Shown here: in pieces, positions 36,141 to 49,784 of the stretch
Position numbering within the stretch: the stretch's first letter is position 1
Layout of the letters: every line of letters begins with the position of its first letter
Assembly (NCBI GenBank): GCA_902729315.2
Contig: LR746271.1
Span: forward strand, 5,166,001 to 5,230,000
Length of the DNA stretch: 64,000 bases
Origin: Spirodela intermedia
Lineage: Eukaryota > Streptophyta > Magnoliopsida > Alismatales > Araceae
Direction of reading: 5' to 3'
The notes under the pieces: generated by a model
What the model was told of the DNA's origin: nothing
What the model saw: the letters and a program-made list of their open reading frames with translations, nothing else
Database searches by the model: none
Position numbers and translations under genes: made by a program

Positions 36141-36905
36141 AAACAAGCTTGTGGGTATGCTGCTTGTAGCTGCTCTTTTATGGTGGGTGCTTATAATTTA
36201 TTATTATTATTGTTTTGCCATTCTTGTGATAATTTTGATGCCACTTATGGGAATTCGATGGTTTCTCAGGTTATTGAGATTCATAAAAATCTCTGTGGAA
36301 AATATTTGGATTTTTTTTTTTATTTCCTTTGGAAAACCAGGTCCAACTAGGTTCAGAAGTCCCAGAAAATAGGGTTTAGACTGAGTCTGGCTTCTAGTTC
36401 TTCCAAAATATCAGCAGATTTTGGATGAAAACTCCCAATTTTCCTGAATGTGGAAAAGAATTACAAGATGGTGAGGGGGGGGGGGGGTAAGAAATTGATG
36501 GAAGAATAGACAACAAGGTCATAAATGGTTCCACTTGATCAAATGCCCTCTCCCATCCAAGATGTTGCCAGCTCTTCAGCAGGAATTCCAGCCTCTAAGT
36601 GATTCAAGAAGAGAGAGAATGTGTTAACCGCCATTTATTTCCTTCTAGTCGCCGGTTGTGCGACGATTGTTGTAGTCAGAGTTCTCAAGGCGATAGCCGA
36701 CAGAGGGTGCCGCTAGTTCACCGCCATCGGTTGGGGGCTTCCTCAAGCATCTGAGCTCTCTGTGTTTGCTCCTTCTGTGGGTGGCTGTTGGGGGACTTGT
36801 GCCTCTGAAACAACAAGAGAGCTAGTAGAATATGAAAGAGTCCATACAACATAGAGTCTCTCAAATCCTAAACCTTAAACCCTAAATTTTATAGCAGGTA
36901 TCCAT
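36141..36905. other. 3' region of the HAD gene
   Basis: Likely 3' UTR, then spacer with a G-run at about 36475-36488. No gene seen. Confidence 0.5.
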
Positions 36906-37800
36906 GTGGGAAAATCTAAAATTCAAGAAATTAAGAAATTCATAGGGTGGGTTTTTTCCATAGATTATTTATTAAAGATGTTGTCTAATAAGAGGAAAAA
37001 ATCTCCAAATTTGATGATGTGGATCTTTAGTATTTAGGTTGATATTCTAGCTTTACTAATACATATTTATTTGGAAAAACTAAAATTCAATAAATTAGAA
37101 AATTCATAGGTGAGTTTTTTCATGCATTAATTATTAAAGATGGTGTCTAATAAGAGGAAAAAATCCCAAATTTGATGATGTGGGTTGAGGGTGAAATTCA
37201 AGCTTTAATTATATATATTTGTGTTGGAAAAAATAAAATTCTGGAAATTAGGAAATTCATAGGTGGGTTTTTTTCATGCATTATTCATTAAAGATGGTGT
37301 CTAATAAGTGGAAAGAGATCTCAAATTTGACGATGTGGGTCTTTATTATTGAGGCTGAAACTCAAGCTTCAATAATACATATTTATGTAGGAAAAAATAA
37401 AATTCAAGAAATTAGAAAATTCATAGGTGGGTTTCTTTTTCATGCATTAATTATTAAATATGGTGTCTAATAAGAGGAAAACAACTCCAAATTTGATGAT
37501 GTGGGTCCTTGTTATCAAGGCTAAAAACTCGAGCTTTAATAATATATATTTATACAGGAATATTTTTTTTCACGAAATTAGGGAATTGAGAGCTGGGTTT
37601 CTTTCATGGATTATTCACTAAAGATGGTGTCTAATAAGTGGAAAAAACCCTAAATTTGACGATGTGGGTCTTTATTATTGAGGCTGAAATTCTAGCTTTA
37701 ATAATATCTATTTATGTAGGAAAAAATAAAATTCAAGAAATTAGGAAATTCATAGGTGGGTTTTTTTTCATGCATTACTCATTAAAAGCTGTTGTGTAAT
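36906..37800. repeat. Minisatellite, six units of about 163 bp
   Basis: The marker AAATTCATAGGTGGG recurs near 36936, 37100, 37253, 37417, 37583 (diverged) and 37746, spacings 153-166. Each unit also has tgcattattcattaaagatggtgtctaataag, a GGAAAAAA run, aaatttga(t/c)gatgtgggtctt, gaggctgaaa(c)tc and agctttaataatatatatttatgtagg. A-tract and T-tract blocks alternate, as in curved satellite DNA. Confidence 0.9.
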
Positions 37801-38006
37801 CAGATGAAAAAAATTGATATATCGTTGGTACATGCCTAAATTGCTAAAATGGGGAACTTTAATTATTGACACTTAGGTTGAATAAAAATGAATAAAATAA
37901 TAATGTGAAAAACTGGAAAATTGAAAGAAACTAGTCCTTGATTTATCAAAAATGGCGAATAAGGAGGAATCTAGGCGAAATATATTCACTTGCTAAAATG
38001 AGAAAT

Positions 38007-39877
<1,871 letters not shown>

Positions 39878-40205
39878 GGTCTCTCTCTCTAGAAAGGAGG
39901 AGAGGGGGGAGGAGGAAGGGAGGGGATGGGGGGAGTCACCTAGCTCATTAGAGAGGGAGAGGGAAGGGAGAGATGACGACGTCCGGGTTGCGCGCCCTCT
40001 CTCGCTCTTCTTTCCCTCTTCTCGACCCACCGCATGATGGGTTATCTCTCTTCTTCCTCCAGCTCCTGTTCTCTCCCTCCTCGGCCTTGCTTGCCTCCCC
40101 TTCCATCAGGGGGGAGGAGACCGAGGGAGACCGAGGGAGAAATAGAGGCGGAGGCCGTAAGAGGAATCTAGAGAGCTGGACGGGAGGAGGATGACAGAAA
40201 TATAG

Positions 40206-40208
40206 AGG

Positions 40209-40248
<40 letters not shown>
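40206..40248. repeat. GA microsatellite upstream of the RRM gene
   Basis: (GA)n of about 42 bp in the presumed promoter region. Confidence 0.95.
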
Positions 40249-40251
<3 letters not shown>

Positions 40252-40252
40252 T

Positions 40253-41596
40253 CTATTGAGGGTGAGACGGAGATCCGACAGGTGCAGGAGGGTCTTTGCT
40301 GTCCGAGGGGCTCGCCATATCGAATGACAGCTGCAAAAAGCCCGCCCTTGATGCTTTCTCTCTCCTCCTCTCTCTCCTCTTTCTCTCTCTTCGCACCGAC
40401 TTAATCCTTTTTACCTGGTTAATGAAGGCTTTCGTTGGGGCTCGCCGCCATCGGCGCTGACCGCCGGTGGTCGGTCGCCGGCCGGCGAAGGCTCCAGCTT
40501 CTATCTTCTGTGGCGTATCATTGTTTAAAGCGTTCCACTTGGGCTGTAATTTTTCTATCAGGACCTTAAAAACCTCCTTAAACACAAAAAGCCCCGCTGA
40601 TTTCAACAATGCGCAGTCATCCCCACCTAATACAGCATATCCCGGGCATCCAGCTGGCAGTCCGCTGGAGTCGGTCAACTTGCCGTTTTTCAGCGACGTG
40701 GGCCCCCCCACAAGACTTACGAAATAAAACCCCCTCATGTATCGTATAATGTTGTACATGTCCCTTGAGTTTTGCGAAAGTGGACCCCGTCTCTACCCTT
40801 TCCCACAGTTTGGGCTTTTCCGTAAATATCTCCGGCATTGGCGCTGGATCCGGGGGCCCACCTGACACGTCCTCCTCTCCGTCATACGCTGCCAGCGATG
40901 GGGACGAGGCTGACAGCTAGCCCCGAGGGGTTGCCTCGTTAAGTTTTTATAAACACCCTAGTTTAAATGTAATTACATAATTGTCCCTATCCGCCTCGTC
41001 GGCGTGCTAAGTTTGGAATAAAAAAAACTCGTAACAGATAGCAGTTGACCGCATTCAAGTAGGCGTAGGCAACATAGGCTTATATATGCAATTTATGTTG
41101 ATGTAATGTCGTAATCTAATATTTTAGAGTAATTAAACCGTAAGTACATTACTAGAAGTACCCCCTTGTACTTCTGTCCTCTCTCTCTCTCTCTCTCTCT
41201 CCATTATGCCATCTTGGAGAGAGAGAAAGAGAGAGTGGACTTTAAGAGAGAGAGAGAGGGGAAAAGAAAACAGAACCCGTGAACTGGCCGGCAGATCTCC
41301 ACGTGGTCTCCAGTGATTAGCTGGATTTGCTGGACCCTCTCTCTTGTGACTGCACGGTGTGAGGCACGTGTTTGGTGTTCGGCGTGACGCACGTAAACAC
41401 GTGTAAAAGGACGACTTCTTTGGTTGACTGAAATGGTGACCTGGCATGTGGGCCCCATGGGTCAACGAAGCGATGATTAGACTTCCAGATTTGAAAGTAT
41501 TTCTGGCTCCCGCAAAACAAACGGGCAAAGTTCCGCCCCGTCCAAAAGTCCGCAGGCTGAAGTGGAGGGAAGGGAGAGACCTCTCCAGAAGGAGTG
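40253..41596. other. Spacer between RRM and PORR genes; unassigned minus-strand frames
   Basis: Two overlapping minus frames (40868-40617 and 40759-40253) contain a stretch that looks less random than its surroundings, with GCPGYAVLGGDDC and KEVFKVLIEKLQPKW. I recognise no family, and a frame change would be needed to link them. CT and GA tracts lie at about 41179-41240. Treat as non-coding unless homology is found. Confidence 0.3.
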
Positions 41597-42811
41597 ATGG
41601 CGTGGCGGCTGCTCCAAGGCGGCGAGAGGAAGCTCCGCTCCGCCGTGGCCGCCGTGGCCGTCGCCGGCGGAGGCGGCGTCGGCGGGGCGGCCTTCACGAC
41701 GGCGCTCCCCCACCTGAACGCGAGGAAGAGGAAGAAGCGGAAGAAGAAGGAGAGCCCCCGCACGGCGCTGGTACAGAAGGAGGCGTTCCTGCGGATCCCA
41801 CATTTCGAGGAGATTGTCCAGAGGGACGCCCTCTTCCGATTCATCAGCCGCAGCAAGGATTTCCTCTCCCGGCAGCCGGAGCACGTCCTCCTTCTCGACG
41901 ACGCCGGGAAGCTCCACCGCGAACTAGGGTTCCCCCGCGGCCGCAAGGTCTCCCGCTTCGCCGCCCGGCACCCTCTCCTGCTGCAGGTTTACCGGCACAG
42001 CGACGGCAAGTCCTGGATCGGATTTACCGATCTCATGGAGGAGCTCCTGGAGGAAGAGGCGGTGGTCATGGATTCCACGGAGCCGTCTAGGGTTCTGGCC
42101 GTCCGCAAGCTGCTGATGATGTCCAAGGAGCGGCGGATCCCCCTCAGCAAGCTCCATCACTGCCGCCATCTGTTCGGCCTCCCGGAGGACTTCCGGGATC
42201 GCGTCCCCAAATATTCGGATTACTTCCGAGTGGTGATCGATCCGGCTGACGGCCAGCGGATCCTGGAGCTGGTGGATTGGGATCCTAAGCTCGCCGTCAG
42301 CGCACTTGAGAAGGACTTCGTCTCCGACGAGGATAGGGTTCGGCGCACCTTCCAGTTCCCCCTCCGGCACGGCAAGGCGCTTGGTCTCTCGGAGGAGGAC
42401 GAGAGAAGGATGGTCATGGCGAACACGCTCCCCCTCGTCTCGCCCTATTCCGACGGCTGGCGGCACGATCTGTGGACGCTAGAAGCTGAGAAGTACCGCG
42501 TCGGGGTGATCCACGAGTTCCTAACCCTAACCCTAGAGAAGCGGGCATCCATACACCATATCGTGGAGTTCAAGGAGGAGCTCAGCCTCACGAAGCATAC
42601 CTACCAGATGCTTCTGAAGCAGCCTCGGGCGTTCTACCTCGCCGGCACGGAGATGAACTGGGCGGTGTTCCTGAGGGATTGGTACAGCGAGGATGGGACG
42701 CTGATGGAAAAGGATCCGCTGGTGCTGTTCAACGAGAAGCTGCATCAGTATGCTCTGATGACGAAGATGGAAACAAACGGTAAATCCTCCGAAGATATTG
42801 TCTGCAGCTGA
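41597..42811 (+). CDS. PORR-domain organelle RNA-binding protein
   Basis: A single exon of 404 aa, starting at the ATG in gtgATGGCGTGG. The N-terminus (MAWRLLQGGERKLRSAVAAV) is basic and hydrophobic, as in a mitochondrial presequence. The PORR (plant organelle RNA recognition) domain starts near residue 55 with ALVQKEAFLRIPHFEEIVQR and continues through ISRSKDFLSRQPEHVLLLDD, RFAARHPLLLQVYRH and KLLMMSKERRIPLSKLHHCR. It then has HLFGLPEDFRDRVPKYSDYF and a C-terminal hairpin-repeat region ending in FNEKLHQYALMTKM. PORR proteins bind organelle group II introns and promote splicing (WTF1, WTF9, RPD1). Which intron this one serves cannot be read from the sequence. One intronless exon is typical of the family. 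Confidence 0.93.
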   Translation: MAWRLLQGGERKLRSAVAAVAVAGGGGVGGAAFTTALPHLNARKRKKRKKKESPRTALVQKEAFLRIPHFEEIVQRDALFRFISRSKDFLSRQPEHVLLLDDAGKLHRELGFPRGRKVSRFAARHPLLLQVYRHSDGKSWIGFTDLMEELLEEEAVVMDSTEPSRVLAVRKLLMMSKERRIPLSKLHHCRHLFGLPEDFRDRVPKYSDYFRVVIDPADGQRILELVDWDPKLAVSALEKDFVSDEDRVRRTFQFPLRHGKALGLSEEDERRMVMANTLPLVSPYSDGWRHDLWTLEAEKYRVGVIHEFLTLTLEKRASIHHIVEFKEELSLTKHTYQMLLKQPRAFYLAGTEMNWAVFLRDWYSEDGTLMEKDPLVLFNEKLHQYALMTKMETNGKSSEDIVCS

Positions 42812-43876
42812 GTTCTTCGGAGGAAAACTAGCTCCCCTTCTGCTCGTTCCTTCCCTAAACGCAGCAGCTGACCAGGTGAGAACTCCAAAAACTGACTCTG
42901 AATCTCTGCAGTAAATCTCTTCTCGAAAATTATTCCAATGATCCATATTCTTTTCCATCATACAATCTATTGGTTGCATGCATTGGATCTTGTTACTTGC
43001 GTATGAAAATTCTCTCCCTGATGAACTCCCTGAAAACAAAAGAAATCAAATTCCTGAAGCGGTCAGTTCCCCATTGGAGTCTCATTAGTTTCAGTTCATC
43101 CGCAATCAGCCTACTATGAATCTGAAGGGGGAACCTTGAAGTGACGAAGAAAAATTGGCCAGGAGTTGACTAATTGCAGGATAGTTTGAAAAGTCTCGCC
43201 AATTTACCTACCCAGTTTTAGAAAGAGGTGGCCCTTCTGGTTTGAGGCAGAGGACCAACCGCGGTAATGGCCATTGCCATCTTTGGCTGCTGAGTCTAAG
43301 CTCGCCAGTGAGGATAATATATATATATATATATATGGAGGGTATATAATGCAGTAAAAATACGAAATATATCAAAAATCCGATTTTTTTTATCTGGACT
43401 ATTGTTGCTTCAGGGAATTGATATTATTTCGGCCCCATGATTAATTATTTATTTGATTGTGTCCAAGTTCCTTCAAAACACTCAATTGGGATATACATTA
43501 TTTATTTTTTACAGAAAATGTAACAGAATGGTCTGATACGGGAGCCAAATAATTTTTATTTTTACGAATGAAATTCAAGGGCGATCTGCCTTTTCTTCTC
43601 CAGGTATTATTTTATCTCTATTTTCCCTGAATAAAAATATAAATTCCTGCCTGATCACCCCTGGGCGTCATCCATCGTGCAGAAATCAGATGCATCCATA
43701 GAGGATAATTATATGCTTTTCTTAGTAAAATATCGGGTTGGGGACCGTTTTAATTTCTGATCATGCTAATCACCCAGAATCCATCCTCTCTGACATCCTA
43801 TCTGTTGCTCCTAATCCTGATCCTTCCGGGCATAAAGCTTCCCTCTTTGGGAAGTAATCCTCAAAGTACCAACATT

Positions 43877-43912
<36 letters not shown>

Positions 43913-44048
43913 ATTGATGTCAACTTGGGAATCCCATTCGGTGGGAGTTTCTTTCTATCGCCTCAGAATGAATAAAGTTGAACCCACTGGGAGGGACATT
44001 CTAAGGAGCCCCCAACAGGAAGAGGCGGAGGCTGCTGCAACGAAAAGC
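42812..44048. other. PORR 3' region and metacaspase promoter
   Basis: No gene. A TA tract lies at about 43317-43337 and a GA tract at about 43880-43909, about 140 bp before the metacaspase ATG. Confidence 0.5.
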
Positions 44049-45061
44049 ATGGGAGGCCGATCGGAGCGCCGCTGCAGCCGCTGCCGATCGCTGCCGGGAA
44101 CCGCCGGCGTCAGGTGCGCGCTCTGCTGGGCCGCGGCGCGCCAGCCGGTGTGCGCGCGCTGGGCGAAGAAATGGATGAAGGCGCTCCCCCCGCCGGCCCA
44201 CCCGCGGTGCGCCACCTCCGCCGCTGCGGCGGCGCCGCCCGGCTACCCGGCGGCGCACGGCGGCAAGAGGGCGCTGCTGGTGGGCGTGGCGTACCGCTCG
44301 ACGCGGTACGAGCTCAGGGGCACCATCACGGACGTCAACAGCATGAAGTTCCTACTCCAGACCAAGTTTGGCTTCCCCGCCCAGTCCATCCTCGTCCTCT
44401 CTGGTACACCTACCCACAATTTTTTATTTTCATAATCTTATTTTACATCCCAGAAAATTATTATTTTATTATTATTATTCCTATTAAATAACTCAATCCC
44501 CAATTTTCAGAATAAAATAGTAGTCTTTATCTTTTTCTCTCTGAATAATTGGACCACAGTTCGTTAACTTGTAGTCTGGGTACGTTTTAACTCACGGGCA
44601 CCTTTTACTTGCCACTCTGTCTGTCTGTCTCTCTCTCTGTATATATATATCTATACATATGTGTATCTTATTTTGCATCCCAGAAAATTTAGTATTTTAT
44701 TAATATTTTCCGTATTAAATAACTCAATCCCCAATTTTCAGAAAGAAATAATAGTCTTTATATTTTTCTCTCTGAATAATTGGACCACAGTTCGTTAACT
44801 TGTACTCTGGGTACATTTTACCTCACGGGCACCTTTTGCTTGCTACTCTCTCTCTCTCTATTTATATATATATATATGTATATTATTTTACATCCCAGAA
44901 ATTTGAATATTCTATCAATATTTTTCCTATTAAATAACTACATCCTGGATTTTCATAGGAAATAATAGTATCAATTTTTTTCTCGCCGGATAATCGGGCT
45001 ACAATTCGTTAACTTGTACTCTGGGTACATTTTACCTTACGGGCACCTTTTACTCGCCACC

Positions 45062-45096
<35 letters not shown>

Positions 45097-47955
45097 GCTC
45101 TATATATATATATATAATATATATGTGAGGAAGGTCTGAATGCTGGGGTTGTCTTTCTGATCTGGTTGCTACTTCAGAGGATGAGGGTGACCGATCGAGG
45201 ATCCCGACGAGGGAGAACATGGTGGCCGCGATGCGGTGGCTGGTTCACGGCTGCCGCCCGGGGGACTCACTGGTGTTCCACTTCTCGGGGCATGGATCTC
45301 AGAAGTTCGACACCAGCATGGACGAGGTTGATGGCTACGACGAGACACTCTGCCCTCTGGACTACGAGATCAGCGGCATGATCTCCGACGACGAGGTCAA
45401 CGAGATGATCGTTCGGCCCCTCCCGAGGGGCGTCAAACTCCATGCTGTCGTAGACGCGTGCCACAGTGGTTCTTCGCTTGACCTGCCCTATGTCTGCAAG
45501 GCGAACAGGTGATTTGCATCCCGAAACTTCCAAATTCGGCCACCGATTTGTGATTATGACGGATATTTTGATTACGGGTAAAACGAGAATTTGAGACGCC
45601 TCCTGGTGGATTTTATCTTCTGTAGCAGATGTTTGGGGAATCTTTGCATGGGCTGAAAAGGTTTAGCTGACGATGCTCCTTGCAAATTGAGGGAAATGTA
45701 GGGTCCTTTTGCGAACCTGCTGAATAATGGAATCTTGTGACGATCAATCAAGCACGTTTTAACCAAAGTAAGGATGGCGAATTCCCGAAGAACTCTAAGA
45801 CTAATATGATACTTGTGATTGTCCAAAAAACTAGACAGATTGATGACATGGAAACTCAGCCCACGGGATCACTTATTCCCATGATATTTGGAGTTATCTG
45901 CTAGAACCATAACCGATCAGATTGTCATAGTATTGGTCCTGGGATCTTACATCCTCGGGGTAATTCTGGCTTAACTGCCCCATCGGGACACTGATGAAGA
46001 ATTAGACATTTCAGCTGTTTTTTAGACTAATGGTGTTCACTTCATATTGTTTCGGTGAGTCACAGAAGACTAGGAGTCATGTGCTAGTACCTTCCGCAAT
46101 TGTATTTCTATTGGTTTCGGACCAGAATGCAGATTAAAAGTCTGATATGTTAAGTTGCACTTTAAGTCAAAATGTGTGCAAAATTTCTGGCATGCATATG
46201 CGTATACACGTAATATTTCCTCACCCAAAATGGTAACTTAATTCATTAAGTTTCTCGTGGTGGTATGATATTTTTCTGTTTTCCTTTCCCTAGCGTTCTT
46301 CTGCCGGGTTTCTTCTTTTGATTTGTTATAAACTTTTTTAATATCTTATGAATAGCCGTGTTTCATTCAGCGTGGGTGATGTATATTTTTCTCCTCTGGG
46401 CAATGGTTTTCTCGCATTCAAGCCCCTAATTGTTTTCTGCAGAAATGGGGATTACCACTGGGAGGTGCGCACACATGTCAAGAAGGCAACAAGCGGTGGT
46501 CTAGCCATTTGTTTTAGCGGTTGTGATGACCATCAGACATCTTCGGATACATCTGTATGTGCATAATTGTGCTTTGAGTTGAATAGGAAGCGTACATGAT
46601 GGATAATTTCATTCTCATTAATCAAGGTCGTACCTATCACTTGACAGTTTTAATGCAAGTTTCTGCAGTGTTCATCACACCTGGATACTGTTCTCAGTGC
46701 TAGTACGTTCTATGAGATCATGTTGATGCAATAAAAGCCATTATAAATTGTATTAAGCATAATTGTGTTTCAACATAAATATCATACTTCAGATTAGAAC
46801 TTCTTTGAAGATGACTAAGTTTTAATCAACGCATTATTGTATGATATCTTAACCCATAGGATTTGACGTTTGATAACATCCAGAAACAGAGATTCATGCA
46901 TAATTGTATGATTTTGTATAAGGAAGAAGGAAAAGGAAGGGAAACCATGCAATGCTTTTCGCAAAAGTGGCACTAAATGAACAGGTGACACGACCATTAT
47001 TCAGAGAAATCCTTGCTCAAAAACACCTGGAGAATTGAGTTATTATTCGCTAATTGTTATGCTGTGAAATTTCTAGGAGGCTTATGAACGTGGAATGCAA
47101 CAGAATAAATGATGCTATATTGATCCAGACTCAAATTCTCATGCATCGCAGGTCTTCACCCAGGATATCGTGACGGGTGCCATGACTTACTGTTTCATTC
47201 AAGCGGTGGAGAATGGACCTGGAGTAACATATGGCCACATCCTGCTGGGGATGCGTGCAGCCATTCGTGAATCTAATAGAGATTTCTGCATCGGTGGTTC
47301 GATCGCTGCTCTTCTGAGAAGAGTGTTCCACACTGGATTGACACAGGTGATGATTCCAACTTGATCCGTGAAAATGCTCTGATTGGACTTGTTGTCAGAA
47401 ATTATCTTTCTACCTTTGCAAGTGAATCTCGGAGGGTTTGTGCTACAGGATAATTGCTCCTGGGTTGAGACGAGTGAAAATATTTGACTAGGTTCTATAA
47501 TCTGCAATTTGAGAAAATCATGAAATGATTGAGAATCAATCATCCTAAAAAAAAGATGCATTAACTCGGTTATTTTTAAGTTATTGAGGATATACTGCTT
47601 CTTCATCAACTTTATTACTGATGCACATCGATGGGTGCGCCAATTACTTGAAAAAACATCAGATTTGGTGAAATAATCAAATGCTTGATAGTCAATGATC
47701 CTTAAAAAAGGGACCCATATTCTCAGTAATTAAACTAATTACTGAAGCTATTTCGCTTGCTCATGGTAGAAAAATTATAGTAGTGATGCACATCAATGGA
47801 TGCTACAATTACCCATCGGATCATACTATTGTGCATGCATTATTTCCTATAAAGCGTATCATATCTCTGCAATGTGTCTGCCATTGATGTTTCAGGTGCC
47901 CCAGTTGTCTTCTTCGGAGCAGTTTAACATCTTCCAGACGCCGTTCATCCTATGA
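44049..47955 (+). CDS. Type I metacaspase
   Basis: Five exons, 44049-44403, 45178-45508, 46443-46554, 47152-47346 and 47896-47955, phases 1, 2, 0, 0, give 350 aa. The N-terminus has a reduced LSD1-type zinc finger (CSRC...VRCALC). The p20-like part begins at GKRALLVGVAYRST and contains the catalytic His of HFSGHGSQ (about His157) and Cys of DACHSGSS (about Cys213). The p10-like part includes FSGCDDHQTSSDTS, TGAMTYCFIQAV and the conserved end LSSSEQFNIFQTPFIL. The lack of a long p20-p10 linker makes it type I (AtMC1-3-like), a Ca-dependent Arg/Lys-specific cysteine protease linked to programmed cell death. An earlier in-frame ATG (43971) would add 26 residues without family match, so the ATG before GGRSERRCSRC was chosen. 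The upstream reading frame has no stop, so that longer form is possible. Confidence 0.92.
44434..45120. repeat. Three tandem ~220 bp units filling metacaspase intron 1
   Basis: Units begin near 44437, 44667 and 44882 with ttattttacatcccagaaa. Each then has tattaaataact(ca)atcc, gaataattgg(a)ccaca(g)ttcgttaacttgta(c/g)tctgggtac, cacgggcaccttttactt and a closing CT/TA tract. The intron is about 770 bp, nearly all of it this repeat. Confidence 0.9.
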
Positions 47956-48064
47956 GGTGAACCACACAATATTTCTCTTTCTGTTGTGTGAGGCCTTATG
48001 CCATTCCATAGAACTGTGACAATAATCTATCTCCTTATTGTATCTGCTACATTAGAGAGAGAGA

Positions 48065-48121
<57 letters not shown>

Positions 48122-48234
48122 ACAATAGTAGCAAGAACTTCTGTACAGATCTAATCATATACAATAAAGGTATTAGAGAAATATTAATTCCTGCAATAAT
48201 TAAAGCACCCATGATTCAAAATACAGTGTGTTTA
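47956..48234. other. Convergent 3' spacer with GA microsatellite
   Basis: About 280 bp between the stop codons of the metacaspase (plus) and the next gene (minus). A (GA)n tract covers about 48053-48119. Terminator signals of both genes must lie here. Confidence 0.6.
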
Positions 48235-49515
48235 TTATGTGGAAGAAGCATCGGCGGGAAGTAGGCGGATGCCTTCGGGTGTCGTCGATCCCTTCTGCAG
48301 GGTTTCTTCATGCAGGAGGAGGAGCTTCCGTGAGGCGGCGTACCAGCTGGCGTAGCAGGGCTGGAGATCCGGCCAGTCCGAGTGTGGGGAGGAGGCGAAG
48401 TGGTGGAGCCAGAGGGAGAGCATCTCCTCCTGTTGCCCCCAGCTGAGGCCGGCGATGATCCCCTCCAGCGCCGCCACCACCCCCGCCCTCTCCCCGCCGC
48501 CCACCGCCGCTGGGCTTGCCCGGCACAGCAGCGGCAGCCACATCGCCGCCATATCCATCCTCCCCACCTCCCCGCCATCGTCCTGCCGCAGGAGAAACGC
48601 TGCCAGATGAAGAAGAAGAAGAAGAGTTAGCCACCTGCTTGTGCGGAATGATCATGGCTGGTACGATTTCTAACCTGATATTCTGACCAAGGCAGCTTGA
48701 AGCCGCGGGGAGGAGGAGAGGGAGGCCCTTGCCAGGCCCGTCGCCGCGCCCCACGCCGCCACCGCCTCGCCAGTGGCGCCGCAGGCAGCCATCTTCTCTG
48801 CCAGCCACAGCGCCTCCGCCGCCAGTTTCTCCGCCGCGTCCTCTGCTCCGTCGTCGCCGTCGCCGGCGGCGGCCGCGGTTGCGGCGGAGGCCTTCTCCTC
48901 CGGCCGGTCGACCCACCGCCTCAGCCGGGAGCGAACGCCGGTGAGGATTCCCTCCATTGACCCGTCTGGTCTCCTCCCGGGTCCTTGGAGGCGGGCCGCC
49001 GCCGCCTCGAGGCGGCGGGTGGTGCGGGAGAAGGCGTGGGCGAGGGCGGCGCCGCCGATGGCGGCGGCGGCGGCGGAGCCGCAGAGGAGGTTCTCCTCCA
49101 GGAGGCGGTCGGCGAGGCCCCGGAGGAGCTCGTACTTGCGGGAGTTCGCCGGGATGCGGGTGACGACGGTGAGGAGGTGGGAGAGGGCGCGGCCGGCGTA
49201 GGTGCTCCCCTCGTCTCCGGAGAGCCCAAGCGGTGGCGCAGCCGGCGGCGGGGGGGGGCGCTCCGCCTGGAGGATGGAGGGAGGGGGGGAGAAATTATGG
49301 CAGACGATGACCCGGTAGAGGGAGTGGAAGCGGAGGAGGAGGAAGAAGAGGGCGTGGAAGACGAGGAGGAGGCAGCCGCGGAGGAGGGCGAGGAGGTGAA
49401 ACGAGCGGCTCTTCTCGGTGGCGGCGCCGCCGGGGGAGGTGGCGGGCAGGTGGCGAGAGGAGAGGAGGTACAGGTAGAGCCCGGAGAGGGAGGCCATGGA
49501 CGGCAGATAATCCAT
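48235..49515 (-). CDS. Plant protein of unknown function with an N-terminal hydrophobic segment
   Basis: Two exons, 49515-48675 and 48599-48235, joined in phase 1, give 401 aa. I do not recognise the family with certainty. Visible features are a hydrophobic stretch at about residues 45-70 (LLALLRGCLLLVFHALFFLL), likely a membrane segment, and a Pro-rich linker. Then comes a helical region with SHLLTVVTRIPANSRKYELL and LADRLLEENL, an Ala-rich run with many short G/C-biased codons, and a C-terminal block MLSLWLHHFASSPHSDWPDL followed by SWYAASRKLL. The conserved-looking IPANSRKYE and WLHHF..SDWPDL motifs suggest a real plant family. The codon usage is extremely GC-rich, like its neighbours. The ATG in GCCATGGATTAT is the first in frame. 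It is convergent with the metacaspase. Confidence 0.8.
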
Positions 49516-49747
49516 GGCGGCGCCGCTGCTGGCCGGGGACAATAAAATTCCACCGCTACCTCTTCTAACTTTATCTCCTCAGGAATCCTTAAATTTCACT
49601 CTACATCTTTCTACTGCATCTAATAATGATAAGAAGAAAAGACGTCAAACAAAAGGTATGTGTGAACGTGCGTGCCAAACCGGTCAGCTTGAGGGCGCCG
49701 ACAAGATTTAGCTGTCGGAATAAGTGAAATTATAAGTTCGTAAAATG

Positions 49748-49784
<37 letters not shown>

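Noticed and set aside
36906-37800. CRISPR-like array
   Set aside because: The repeat unit is ~163 bp without short conserved repeats and unique spacers, and this is plant nuclear DNA.
48985-49545. 186-codon plus-strand frame opposite the unknown two-exon gene
   Set aside because: Low-complexity Gly/Glu-rich shadow of a GC-rich exon on the other strand.
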